Below, piece by piece: positions 1-11,451 of a stretch of 64,000 nt of DNA. The stretch spans positions 186,001-250,000 of the forward strand of contig CM073196.1 of NCBI GenBank assembly GCA_037042915.1, read 5' to 3'. This stretch comes from Auricularia sp. M13 (lineage: Eukaryota; Basidiomycota; Agaricomycetes; Auriculariales; Auriculariaceae). The position numbers and the translations under genes were made by a program. Numbering within the stretch: the stretch's first letter is position 1; every line of letters begins with the position of its first letter. The notes beneath the pieces were generated by a model, which did no database searches, was not told where the DNA came from, and worked only from the letters and a program-made list of their open reading frames with translations.

Positions 1-580
1 CGGAGGGCTTCAGCCCCACCACGTCGTCCTCGTCGTCACTGTCGTGCACAACGTCGGCGGGCAAAAAATCTTGAAGCGTCTTGCCCTCGGGCAGCTCGAG
101 GCCGGCAGCTGCGAGTGCGGCGAGGATCTGCTCGGGGTCGACGTCGCCGTCATTCTCGTCGATGGCGAGTCCCACTTCGCGGTCGATGCGCTGCGACTGG
201 ATGTCGGTATGCGCAGCGAGGACAGTCTCCTCGAGCTCAGCCGCCTTTGCCGCAAGGGCCGTTGGCCCGTTCGGTCCCCTCTGCAACTTGTGAGGTCGCG
301 TTTCATGCACAATCAACGTTCGCGAACATACCGCACAGTCCGTGGCTGCGTGTCCCTTCATGGGCGCGCCGCAACTCTTGCAGTGGGGCGATTTGCGGGC
401 TGTTGGCGGCTTCGCAGGAGCGGTCGTGTCGGTCGTGCCAGTCGAGGACCGGGTGCCGCGCGTGCCGTGCGCTTTGTGCGACGGCGGCGGAGGTTCGTTC
501 TCCTCTACATCCAGGTGAGCACACGCGGAATTAGAAGACGAGTTAGACATCGACTGACTGGTCTTCTTGCTTCGGGCCAT
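1..580 (-). CDS. Zinc-knuckle-like hypothetical protein, 3' end cut by window edge
   Basis: An uninterrupted minus-strand frame runs from an ATG at 580 to the window edge without a stop, giving about 193 residues. I chose this ATG because it opens the longest well-formed frame. Residues 1-60 are Ser/Thr/Pro-rich and basic. A compact Cys/His cluster follows: C67-x2-C70-x6-H77-x4-C82-x2-C85, which resembles a zinc knuckle with a longer middle spacer. After it comes an acidic, helical-looking segment (QILAALAAAGLELPEG) and a run of Asp/Glu. No enzyme domain is visible. The layout (basic low-complexity, small zinc module, acidic tail) is common in fungal nucleic-acid or protein-binding proteins of unknown role; function is inference only. 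A TATATA-like stretch lies about 70 bp upstream on the minus strand. Confidence 0.6.
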   Translation of the reverse strand, partial: MARSKKTSQSMSNSSSNSACAHLDVEENEPPPPSHKAHGTRGTRSSTGTTDTTAPAKPPTARKSPHCKSCGAPMKGHAATDCAVCSRTLIVHETRPHKLQRGPNGPTALAAKAAELEETVLAAHTDIQSQRIDREVGLAIDENDGDVDPEQILAALAAAGLELPEGKTLQDFLPADVVHDSDDEDDVVGLKPS

Positions 581-1529
581 GCAGTCTTGGTCTTCGTCGA
601 GGACGGCGGGAAAGATGTTGGGACACGTTCAAGTGAGTCTCCTGGGGCCACCAGCTATATAAGCCGATTTTCTTTTACTCGAGCGTGGGATTCTGTGGCC
701 ACGCCGGCCGAAGAAGTCATGACCCCTTCACATGAGCCTTCTGGCCTTCATAGCCTCAGAGACTTCTTGCACTGATTGGCGTTAAAGCCCTATGCCCTAT
801 CATGCTCTAATCCTTGTCTAATCCTGCACCCATGTATACTTGGCTGCCATCCATGTAGTTTTACAAAATATGGCAACTCGTACTGATACCTGTCTCAGAA
901 AGCCTGGGCTTATGGGCAGCATGTCGGTACAGCTCGGTCCTATCTGTCTCTAATTGCCGTACGTCATGGAGGCACTCAACCGAGAGCTGATGAGCACTTA
1001 CGTTGCATCACACAGCCTCGGGAAACGGCACGGCCTGAAGTCCCAGGCCATTGCAAGTCTCGCGCTGCGAGGAACTACGAATACATAAGCCTCGTTCTGC
1101 CCATTTCACAATACAAAAACAGATGCAGTCTGTTATATTCCGAATGGGTGAGACTTCTCATGCCGTGCGGGAATGCCGGATTGACACCTCCCCAGTCACT
1201 GCTTCTCGTGGCGGTGTGCTTTACACGCACGCTGAGGCAGCGTCACATCTGCACACGGTCAGCACATCGGGCCAGCCGTAACGTCAGGGACTTACACTAA
1301 TATCCTGTCGTCTCATTCCAGATTCAACGCCTCGCGGTTTCGCTTTCTCAGCCCTATCGGCACACATCTCACCTCTCACCGCTACGATGTTCACTGACCG
1401 CCGTTCTGTGTCGTCTCCGATGGCTCTCAAGGCTTTGCGTTCGGCGCATCAACCTGGGAAGAAGCCCAACACACGATCCATCTCAGGTCGCAGCAAACGG
1501 CGGTGCCGAGTCCCTCGGAACAGCTCGAC
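581..1529. other. Intergenic region, divergent promoters
   Basis: It separates the minus-strand zinc-knuckle gene from the plus-strand gene starting at 1530. I see no convincing gene. The last 130 bases before 1530 are open in the same frame as the downstream gene from 1398 on but contain no ATG, so an upstream exon may exist there; an ATG in another frame lies at 1387. Confidence 0.4.
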
Positions 1530-2929
1530 ATGGCCGACATCGCGCACGAGCGCACGCTGCGCGACTGCATGACGGCTTACGTCGAGCTCAGACGCGCGGC
1601 CCACCCAGACGAGTTCACCAACCCAAAAGACTGGCCGACGTACATCTGCGGTCCCTGGGAGCCCAAGCTGACCCTGCGCAACGTCCGGCCGCCGGTTTTG
1701 AAGCAGCTCATGTGTCCGCAGTGCGGGAGCACCGCGCCCCTCCTCCACACGTTTACTGGCCGCCAAGATCCCGGATGCACCTGGGTCAAGGTGCGAGTCT
1801 CTTTTTCACGGCGCTGCACTTGCACCGTACTGATTGAAAAACAGTGCATGAAGTGCAACGAGGTCGAAAACAGCGCGGGACGTGCAACCGGCGATATCAC
1901 CAAAACGCCGCAAGTCGTCGATTCCTATGGTCCTTTCGCTGTGTACGACCGCGACAAGTTCGAATTTCGAGTGTGGGTGACGAGGCTCGCTTCAGAGCGA
2001 GAGGCCGAAATAGGTGCGCTGCTAGCCCATATCATTGCTCGCGCAATACAAGCTAACTATCTCGCAGAGGCCGTCAAAGCTCGCGGCTCACGCACGCCGT
2101 CGGGTTCCAAGGCCAGAGGCCCCGTCGCGGAGTCGCTGGGGCATGCGCCGCGCACACCGTTACGTGCGTCGCACAAGGCGTCAGTATCGGTCGCCCGCGA
2201 CGACTTCTTCGCGGACCATACGCCGTCGCGCCCGTCTCGCAGGGTGTCTGTCTCGGCCGCGCGCAACGAGTTCTTCGACGACTCCGACTCGGAGTACTCT
2301 GAGACCACCTCCGACGCATTTCGGGGACTCATGGCACGCTCTCGAGGCCCGCTGGCCGACCCTCCCCGCAATCGCAAGCAGACGCGCAAGAGAACGGCAG
2401 GCAAACAGCGTGCTGCACCAGCGTCCCGGACTCCATCACCACCACCCCCTCCGCCTCCGCCGACTGCTAGCAGTAGCTCGTCGCACGTGCAGCAACGCGC
2501 GGTTGCCAAGATTCCGCTCTCTCGTACGTTCGCGTTCAAAACCCGGGAAGTCAAGGTTTCCGTCGAGCTGATGGTGAGTTTCGTCTCGTTGTATCGCTCA
2601 GAAGAGCTAAAACATCACAGAACCGCACTTATCGCAATTTCACCGTTGCAATCACCGACAACCGCGTTACATGGGGCGTCCTCAAGTGCACCCTCGCGCC
2701 GTTTTTTGTGGACGACTCTGTTGGACTCGAGGTGTTCGATGTCGTCGGCAACCAGTGGCGTCGCTTCGGACTTGGTACTCACATCGGAGTGCACGTCTCG
2801 CAGGAGTCGATCGTCGCGCGGGTTGTGCACGGTCGCGCTCTCTCGCTCGAAGTCATCGAAATTCCCTCCACAACAGAGGACGACATCCCTTCGAAAGTCG
2901 GGATAAGCGTCTCGCTCCCAAGCCATTAA
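1530..2929 (+). CDS. Hypothetical protein with zinc-ribbon-like Cys pairs
   Basis: Four exons: 1530-1790, 1845-2013, 2068-2573, 2621-2929, summing to 1,245 nt (414 aa). Introns are 54, 54 and 47 nt with GT-AG ends; the first two are multiples of three and could be read through, but removing the first brings the second Cys pair close. C62-x2-C65 and C88-x2-C91 form a zinc-ribbon-like set. The middle is basic, Ser/Pro-rich with a poly-Pro run, and holds a duplicated motif (SVSVARDDFF and SVSAARNEFF). The C-terminal 130 residues look like a folded beta-rich domain (TWGVLKCTLAPFF, LGTHIGVHV). The start is uncertain: the frame stays open upstream of the ATG at 1530. I do not recognise the family. 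Confidence 0.6.
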
Positions 2930-3104
2930 CCTTTGTCACCAAGCCCAACAAACGGGGCAAACATAGTTAATCTCGCCCGATATTCCGTCACTTTCCATCA
3001 CCCAGCCGTAGAGCTTAGAAGTTTGCACCTTATTCACGTAGTCTGAATTGGAGTCAACAGTTTGCTATTTCCCATCTTCGTGGTCATATGACAATATTCG
3101 GAGC

Positions 3105-3226
3105 ATCCCGGATCGGCGGATCGCCAGATTTGCGTTCCAAATCCGGCCACCCATATCCCGGATCGGCGGATCGCCAGATGTGCGTTCTAAATCCGGCCAC
3201 CCATATCCCGGATCGGCGGATCGCTG
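3105..3226. repeat. 50 bp tandem repeat, about 2.4 copies
   Basis: Copies begin at 3105, 3155 and 3205, each starting ATCCCGGATCGGCGGATCG. The first two full copies differ at only two positions (TTTGCGTTCC against TGTGCGTTCT). The third copy is cut after about 22 bases. Confidence 0.9.
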
Positions 3227-3682
3227 TCTATCCCGGCCATCAATCCCGGATTGTCAATATCCAGGAACGACGTAATTACCGTCTGCACCGGAGCCCGGCC
3301 CATGTCTCTGTCCACAGGCACATGCGATGGCGCTTCTGATCGCCGTCTTACGTTGAGCTGGTACGACGTGTGCGGCCTTACAAAGGTCACGTTCTGACTT
3401 GCCTTTCCAGCTGCTTTGTCCTTTATCTCCCCACCCTGCGTCGCCTTCATGCTCGCAGCTCTGTCATCGCGTCCGCTCTTCTTCCCTCTCCACAGTTTCC
3501 AATCATCAGTCTCCTTGTAATCCATGTGCTGTCAGCCCTTAGTAGTTTATTTTTGGACGCAGATGCTCGGCGATATCGCGCTGCGCCAAGTTGCCGGTTC
3601 GCAACTGTACCGTTATCGGAGTTTCGGTTGCTTATCTTTCCACCGGCCGATCCCGATCATCCATTCGCATCTTGTCTCGTGC

Positions 3683-3711
3683 CATCATCCATCCATCCAT
3701 CCATCCATCCC
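3683..3711. repeat. (CATC)n microsatellite
   Basis: About seven CATC/ATCC units in a row, in the upstream region of the gene starting near 3861. Confidence 0.9.
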
Positions 3712-3860
3712 ATCTCTGCTTCGCGGCGGGGGGACTTCTGCAGTTGCAGCTCCCTCTGGGCGTCGCTCTTCGCTGGTGGCGCCGCTATTGTACAGTTGTA
3801 CCTAGCGGTGGACCTGCTCGTTCCTGATCGCCAACCCCGCACCCACACGGATCATTTGTG

Positions 3861-6800
3861 ATGTCTGCGCCGGCGGATGCAGCGTGCGTGCTGCCGTTGA
3901 CATCGTGCAAGATCGGCGTGCTGATCTTGCACTATCTAGCATCAACGCTGGTGACGTGCAGTCGACTGAGCAGCGTCCTGTTCTGCGTGTGCCGTTGAGA
4001 GGGCAAGTTGATCGCTTCGAACGGCAAGCTTATGCTGATAATTCTCAGGCCTCGGCGCCGCCAAGGCGTTGTGCAGGAGCAGCTGCAGCCTCAGGTTGAC
4101 TCTGTCGCTTGGGATAGAGGTCCAGATGCTTGGAAACAGATTTACGCAGACAAGGGTACAAACCCGTGAGTACGCATTTGCTCTGCTTCTCGCTGTGTGT
4201 CTGACTACATATAGCTACGACTATTGGGTCAATTCCCCTCCGCCGTCTCCCCCTCCTGAGCGTGATGAAGCGTGAGTTTTGGCTTTGTGAAGGATGCCGT
4301 GTGCTGACTGAAATCACTCTAGATTCGATGAGCGGTTGCTTCTCTTTCAACCAGAGGAGAACCCCGCGGGGAAACCGACGTTCTCCCAGCCGAAGCTATG
4401 GATCAGCTTCTTCAACGAGTGCCTGAATCTCGAGAAGGACATGGCCGCACAGCGCAAGCACATGCGCTCACCTCATAGCGTGCGCGGCAGGTTCTATTTG
4501 GGATATCATCCTTCGCCTCCCGACCCAAGTTGCCGGTGAATGACGCCTTCCGCCGATGGATGGAGCCAGTTACTCGCGATGGCGAACGGGATCCGTTAAC
4601 AGGCGAAATTCCGGATCAAGAGGGCGACGCGGAAGAGTGGTTTGAGGCTATGAGACGCTGGCATACGTCCGCCTTGAAGTGGCTCATCTTGCGCAAGAAC
4701 GAGGACCTGTATATTCGGTTGTTCTCCAAGACTCACCAAGACGCGGGGATGCAAGACTATCCCAAGTCAGACGCACTCGAGGACGTCGTGCCGCTTCGTC
4801 TCCCGCCCGAGGTCTACGCCGCAGATCCGACGGCCCCGCCACTGATGCGCTATCATCGGTGGTGGAAGTTCGCCGAAGTCCTTTCTCCAGAAGGCTACAA
4901 CTTCAAGGACCTCCTCATTGTCTCCAATGCGGACTACATTCCCCCACTTCCGCCGATTACCAATCCTGTCATCCGCATCGACGGTCGTTTCGGCGTGCAG
5001 GAGGAGTCGCGCTTTCCGGACTGGCACGTACCCGGTCGTTGGCACATGGCATTCATCCCGACAGAAACTCACGGCCTCGTGCACAAAATGGAACACAGCT
5101 CGATCCACCGCAATATGATGTTCTATGTACCGGACTTCAATCGCGATTTCCGCTCATTCGACGGCGGGAGAAGCTTCGCGCTGACAGATGCACTCAAGAA
5201 GGCGCTGCAAAGCGCCTGGGGACGCAGTGCTGAAGATGCGCGCCGACATGGAGATCCCCGCATCGAGGAGGATGCATCAACCTTACGAGGCAGAACAACG
5301 TGGACGCATCGCCATGCGTTTCCTCTTCAGCCAGCATCTGTCAGCGCGTCACATCCACGAGACCCTGGCGGCTTGGCAGCGCGCTGTTGCTGAGATGATG
5401 GGCTGGAACAACTACATGCGTTCCCTCGTCTATCTGACCAAGTGGTCTGTTCAGTCCAGAAATCGCATTCTCCCTGTCCCGTGTGATCTCCGTCTCGAGC
5501 ACCATCGCAAGCATTTTCGCGGTGTGTTCACCGACAACGAAGCCGTTGCCAACCACTACGCCCAGTTCGGAGTCCCGGTCTGGCTTGTGCGCCCTCGAAA
5601 CGACCTAGGGAATGTCTGGTGCCCAGGAGGCAATGCGGACAAGGTCGACATCACTCCGTTCGTGTGCGAGATGCGTGTCTACAACGAGATGGAGTACTCC
5701 CAGCCGGCCTACCTGCAATCGACGTACGAGACGCGCTCACACCCCACGAACTATTTCGACTCGCGCGATGACGATGACTACGTCGGACACCAAAACGACA
5801 TCGACTACCGGTCGTCAGGTAATACCTTTGACCGTGAATGTGTTGAATGTAGGCTAATTTCTCACAGCTGCACCTGCATGGACTGCCAACCTGCCGGAAA
5901 ATCCAAGAAAACGCGCAGGTGCGATCTTCAATTGTTGGGCGTGCGCGACTCAATTCTTAATTCATGTTGCAGGCCAGGCCAACGCCGAAGAACCTGCAAG
6001 TAAGAAGTCCAAGGCCGGCAAGAACAGGCCTGCCGCGTTGAATCTGCCGCGGTTCCCAGTCGAGCGATCGGCGGGCTATCCTTCTTGGTGGCCCTCGCAG
6101 TGGTCCATTGCTCTCGACATCGTATCCTCGATCAATCGGAATGCGGCACGTGTTCGCGAGCTGAAGGTCGACCCGATCCATCCAGTGCCTGAAGTCGCGC
6201 ATCTCATGGGTCGTTATGCTTCTCCCGTTGTCACACATTTCGCCGGGGAAATTAATCCCAAATCAGTACCGGGCAACATCACGAAGCTTTTCGCTTCGTA
6301 TGTCATGCTGCGCCCGCGACTGCTATTCGCACTGGGACGGTCTCCTCCTGCTGAGTTTGCGACATTTACCTCTGTGGAGTGGAAGGAGATCCTCAACGAC
6401 CATATCCCATTGAAGAATCAGGTCGTCTTCGCTAAGCAACTCGGTATCGATGTTGCGCCACCAGCCGAGGTTGTGCATGCCAACGACGCAGCCTTCGAAA
6501 TCGGGCATACTGACCGAATTCCGGCGAGCCTCGCTCTGCAACCCGTGGTCGATAATCCGTCTGCAAATTCCGCCGCATCTACAGCGACAAGCCCGGTCTC
6601 GTTGGCGTCGGAGCTGCCTCCCTCTACTGCGCCAACCTCGCGTGCGCCATCACCCAGTACCGGCGTTGTATCTGACGACGACATCGACATGACTCCTGTC
6701 CACGGTAGCATCGCGCCGACGGTGCCTTATTTCGTGCACCGCATGATGCTGAGATTGATCCTCCTCTGGCCCGCGAGGAGCAGCGCTACCTCTATGAGCC

Positions 6801-8158
6801 GTCTGCATGGCGTTTCACTGCTCGCATGGTCGGAAGCGCGCCAAAAGGACCTGACTTGGTTCGTTGAGAGCGAAAGATCTGCTGGAGAGCCGTTGCAGTT
6901 CGTTATCGCGGGCAGTGAGAAGCGCAAGGACTTCTTTGAGGACAATGAAGACGCAGATGTGTGGTGGGACTATGAACGGGCTTGGGCGTTGATTTTTGCC
7001 GAGTCTCCAGCGGAATCCGAGGGCAGCTGCTTCGGGCAAAGACTTACGCAACCTCTACGCGTGTTCATGTGGGATGGGCAGAGGTCTCTCTCCAGAGCCA
7101 AGTACCTTCACGGCACGCAGGATGGAAAGACTCTGCAGTTGCGTCTCTGGCACAGCCAATCCTGGGATTCACCGTAAGTCGCTGCTGTTGTCTCGTGAAC
7201 CATTACTCATGCATCCCAGTGTGCATGTTCCCAGGGAGCCGCTTGGTCCTGTGGGATGTCTCTCAGCACGGCGGTGGGATCTTGATGATGTCGATTATCG
7301 CTTCTTCTTCCCGAACGCGCCGCGCCATCTTCCAATCCCCTGCCAGAGCAACTCGCGCCTCCGCGGAACTCCAACCCACCGCCGGAGACTTCCTTGGCAC
7401 CTGTCGCGCCACCGGGTTCTGCACAGTCTCAGCAGCTCGTCGCGGTCACCACAGCGGGAGCGTCTTCGGCGGCGGCGACAACCTCGTCCTCCGGCGCGTC
7501 TTTGGCGTCTTCGGCGGCGGCGACAATCTCGTCCTCCGGCGCGTCTTTGGCCCCTACACGAAGTGCGGCGGCGGCAGTGAGCTTTCCCACTAGTCTGGCC
7601 TCGTTGTGGCCACTGCGCGATGCCCTCGCACCACAGCGCATCATGACGTTCAACGACAAGGCGCTCACACCCTACGAGCCGCCCGAAGATGCAGAAAGCA
7701 GCCGTCAGTATCGGTGGCCAACAGATCAAGAGCGTGCGCTGATCGTGTGGGACCTGAGTGAGCTGTCGTTCCGGCTGGAGCTGGCGCTGCTGGACAACAG
7801 GCTTCGGATGCTGTATCGCGACGACGTCAAACTGAACGGTCAGTCCAACATCGAGCGTCAAAACATGCTTTTCAAGGTCTGGGGCTCGTCCAGCTTCGTG
7901 CCGACGACTGCAAGCCCGCTCACCGCGCACGAGTGGACTCTCCGCATCGAGTCGATACTCGCGTTCTATGCACTGGTATCCACTTGGCCTCGAAGCTCGA
8001 TCACACCGCCGCCCGATGTTTTTGCGAGTGAAGCACAGTTCCTCGAGTTCGAGAAAGAAGTGTGGCGAACTTACGCGCAGACTCAATTGGACTATTGTTT
8101 CCGTCAGGCTGCCGTGCCACTCGAGCATCCTCAACTCCCCGATGTCGAAATGTCTTGA
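3861..8158 (+). CDS. Large multi-exon hypothetical protein, frame broken at homopolymers
   Basis: A long plus-strand gene of unknown family. Proposed introns: 3989-4048 (first exon uncertain), 4166-4214, 4272-4322, 4480-4529, two short ones between 5820 and 5975, and 7174-7219, all GT-AG. Good protein sequence continues across the locus only if four one-base indels at short homopolymers are allowed: an extra G in the run at 5217-5220, a missing T near 6730, an extra A near 6843 and a missing C near 7337. The product has Trp-rich segments (WHVPGRWHMAF, VWWDYERAW), a Ser/Thr/Pro-rich linker near 6580-6700, an Ala/Ser linker made by a 45 bp duplication, and a C-terminal helical domain ending in VEMS. 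No catalytic motif is evident. It may be a decaying gene or an intact gene with assembly errors; no function is assigned. Confidence 0.5.
7460..7549 (+). repeat. 45 bp in-frame duplication
   Basis: Two adjacent 45 bp copies (7460-7504 and 7505-7549) differing by one base. Read in the host gene frame they encode two copies of an Ala/Ser/Thr-rich 15-residue unit. Confidence 0.85.
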
Positions 8159-9265
8159 TCTCACTCGCTCATGTAATGTTTGATATGCTCTTGATCTGAC
8201 TTTTTTCTTGTAGCCTGAAAGTAGTTTGAACTCACCCCGCTCAGTCAATGTTACGTCTTTACACTCGTGGTCTTGCCAGTAAGTCTTCAAGGGTAAAAAC
8301 TCTTAACTCAAGTTCAACTCATCATATGCACGAGCCATGTCAAGTGGCAAAGCAAACTACTTATCTCAGAGTGCTCAGTTGTACTCATGACGTCGCCGGG
8401 TCCGACAATGAAGGACTTGGGCATCTTGCACTGTTCCGCAGTTTGATTCCGGGATTCTTGCACCGTGAGGCTTCTTGCACCACCTCCGGGCTTCTCGCAC
8501 TAGCTCCGGGCTTCTTGCACAGCTGTCCGCTGTTGCCCGCTCTGTGCCGACAGTGGTCGCACATGGGCCCCAGTAGAACTGGGGACCCTCATGCACGGGG
8601 TACCACTTTACAGGGGCCCCTCATACTTGGGGGAGTTTCCCCAGAAAGTGCATCCTTAGGATATCCGCGGAATACGGATCAACTTTGCAAACTTCGACGG
8701 TTCTGGTGGCGATCGGAGAAAATCACATGCCACCCGTATTTGACCTCACCTTGCAGTGAAAGTTGACTGAGCCGATGGCTGCCTTCGAATAATTTTCTCA
8801 GATTATTCTGTGACAAACTGACCGCGCTGCGTCAGCATTGATGTGGAAGCGACATGCGACGAGGCCGATGTGGAACAAGGTCACATTTGACGCTCGAGGT
8901 GTGATTATATACACCTAGAGGGACAATGTATGCGGGAGAATGTGGAAGAGCAGGATATAGAGGGGACAATGCTAACATTGCGCAAGCTCCCGAGATTTAG
9001 CCGTGAGATTCACACGGGATGCTGGCGCAGAATCGCAGATCCCTGCATATGGACACTGGGAGACGTACAGTCACATCCACGGCTATTGATGCGTCTCCCA
9101 TATGGTCCGAGACCATTGACAGCTCTCACAGCCAACGAACCTGAAGTTCCGACATCAGCATTGTGCGCTCGGTGTGCTTCTCTAGGTTCGTTAGATGCGC
9201 AGCGCAAACATCCGGGCTTCCGGACTGCATCTTTCCTTCTTTCCACATCCCACTCCCCCCAATCG
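8159..9265. other. Intergenic region
   Basis: It contains the short imperfect repeat at 8446-8520 and a TATATA-like stretch near 8905 that may serve the gene at 9266. No supportable gene. Confidence 0.4.
8446..8520. repeat. Short imperfect tandem repeat ending in CTTCTTGCAC
   Basis: Four imperfect units of 17-20 bases, each ending in a [GC]-rich piece followed by TTCTTGCAC or TTCTCGCAC; the last two share GCTCCGGGCTTCT-like cores. An isolated CATCTTGCAC lies about 20 bases upstream. Confidence 0.7.
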
Positions 9266-10835
9266 ATGACACTACTCCAGCGAGAGCTCGACGGGTTGCG
9301 CGATGCCGTGGCGTTGTGGATTACCGACCTGCAAGCCAGCGGCACCGCAGACCCGCTAGGCAAGATCCACGCGTTTCTCCTTGAGCTCTTCTCCGGGATC
9401 GAGAAGTTAATGAACCGCAACGGAGCGATGTCCAACAGCATTTCAGTTTCGCCTTTCACTGTGCCTTACAGAGTCGAGCTCTCGATGCGGTCGATAATCT
9501 ACTGCACGATCCAATCGATCATGGATCGAACACCCAAGTGCGCCTGGAATTCCTTCTCTTTCGATACATTCTGTATGATTACCTGACGGGGATGTCAGCG
9601 ACGAAGCATTCAAGGCCGACTTCAAGGCGATGCGAGAGCATCTGAATAGTATTATCTCTTCAATGGATCTCCACGCTGCTACATTGTCTCAACCGCTCCC
9701 GGGGCAGTCATCGATACCAATCACCTCGGGGCGCCCGGAGATACTTCCTCTTCCGGGTCAGCAAACCTTAGCCAGTCCCGGACCTTTGACAGGCACCACA
9801 GCGACGTGGAGCCCTTTTTCTCTTGGTCATATGGCATCTGAGCTGCCTGCCAGTGGAAGCCCTGCCGCTGGAAACAGCCTCAGGCTGCAAACCGGGCCTT
9901 TCTCACCATCTGCAACGACTGTCAGCGCATCATCCACTCCGATCGCAGGGCGTCAAGGTTTGAAGCAGCTTCGTAGTCCCGCTGCAGGAGATCCTAGCAT
10001 GAGACCTGAGATGTTGATCGGTGCCCCTCGTCGTCTCTCGGATTGGCAGGATGATCCATCGGCAACTCCGAAGTCTGCCGGCCTGACTAGTCCACCGCGC
10101 GCGCCGCCGGCATTGCTTCAGTTCCCGTTCCGATTACCGGTCAACACTGGCAGCTCGTCCTCTACAGCTAGCAGCCTTCCCGATGCGACCGTTGTCGGTA
10201 GTCCCGCTACTGGAAGCCAGACTCACAGTACCCGCTCTCCGCCGGCGCCTCTGCAGCTTCCCTTCCGAGCATCCTTCAAGAGTCAATCGGCTGTGAACCA
10301 GAGTCCAACGTCCTCGCAGCCAAACCCAATGACCTCTCCTTCCCGGGCGGTAAGCTCGTTTTTCCGCGCAACAGAGCCGCCAGCGCCAGCACCGCCCGGC
10401 AACTACAATCTGAATGCGCGTCGAGATTGGGACGACCGGCGCGGCAGCAGCGACTATTCACGTGATCCCCGACCGAGATCGCCGCGCCTCCCGTACGACG
10501 ACGTCCCCTCTCCCAGCAGCAGACCCGGCGAAACATACCGACGCACCAACAATCCTCGTCGCCCATCCCGCGACGAGTCAGATAACTCACGCCGCCACTC
10601 CCGCGACGACACCAGACGCTCTCCACAGGCTCAGAGCCGCAGCTACAGCTACAGCTACTCATATTCAGACCGCCGCCCCTCCCGGGACTCCATGCCACCG
10701 CCGCCACCGCCTCCGCAGCCGAGCCAGGCCGGCGGCCATTACTACAGCAGCAGCTCGCGAGACTCTTCGCGCTCGACGCGGAGCCGGTCGCAATCCACCG
10801 GGCACGATGGGTCTGATAACGAGGGTTATATGTGA
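9266..10835 (+). CDS. Ser/Pro-rich hypothetical protein with RS/RD-rich tail
   Basis: Exon 1 starts at ATG 9266 (MTLLQRELDGLRD) and ends at 9405. A 41 nt intron (9406-9446) leads to a helical segment (SRALDAVDNLLHD, VRLEFLLFRYILYDYLTG). The frame then shifts at a G run (9587-9591, one G short) into the frame that continues to the stop at 10835. About 460 residues are expected. The N-terminal 110 residues look like a folded helical domain; the rest is Ser/Pro-rich disorder. The last 130 residues are rich in Arg, Asp, Ser and Tyr (RDWDDRRGSSDYSRD, SYSYSYSYS), like RS-type tails of RNA-binding proteins, but there is no RRM or zinc finger. Function unknown; the intron and shift were inferred by eye. 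Confidence 0.55.
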
Positions 10836-11451
10836 ACGAACAGTTTAACTAGTCGGAGCCGCCGGAGCCAAGTGCACCTGGAGGCGTCAGGAAGATGTAT
10901 GACATATATGGCTCAATAGAACCACATTCCCGGCTTTATAATTGTTCCAGTGGCGATCAAGTAAAGCAGCCCGTTCTGCGACAGCACAAGTGGCAAAGCA
11001 GCCTAGCGAAAGAATGAGAGCGAGCGAGTAGCAAAGCATAGGGCCAGAAATTCCAGAAGAGCACCATTCCGAGCATCATTGACAAGAGGGCTTAAGTCAG
11101 AGCAGCGCTAGGTAGAGCCAATAAGTTGTCGATGCTTCGAGAGGTTCACTGAGCTTGTGGGGCAGTGCATCCAAAACCTCTGCGACTCGCGCGGCCATTA
11201 ACACATTGCTGAATGCGGCCGAAAGAAACCAAGGAAAGATGCAGTAGCACCAACGAGCGGCTGAGATTCGCGGGTGCAAGTAGCAAGGAAGCTCTTGTCT
11301 TTCGAGTATTGACAGACTGCAGCATGAGCATCGAGCAAGTCATCTAAAATCACAGGGGAGAAGTCATGGTAATACACGCCTGAGCGCATCTAGTGTTCAT
11401 GTCCAGCAGGCCGAGCGTTCACGGCACAGACAGAAAATCAGCCAGCCTCGG
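10836..11451. other. Intergenic region between convergent genes
   Basis: The 3' flanks of the plus-strand gene ending at 10835 and the minus-strand gene ending at 11452. I see no gene or repeat. Confidence 0.4.

Larger units (their letters stand above)
2930..3860. other. Intergenic region with tandem repeats
   Basis: It holds a 50 bp tandem repeat (3105-3226) and a CATC microsatellite (3683-3711). Open frames across it are shadows of the repeats. I see no gene. Confidence 0.5.
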
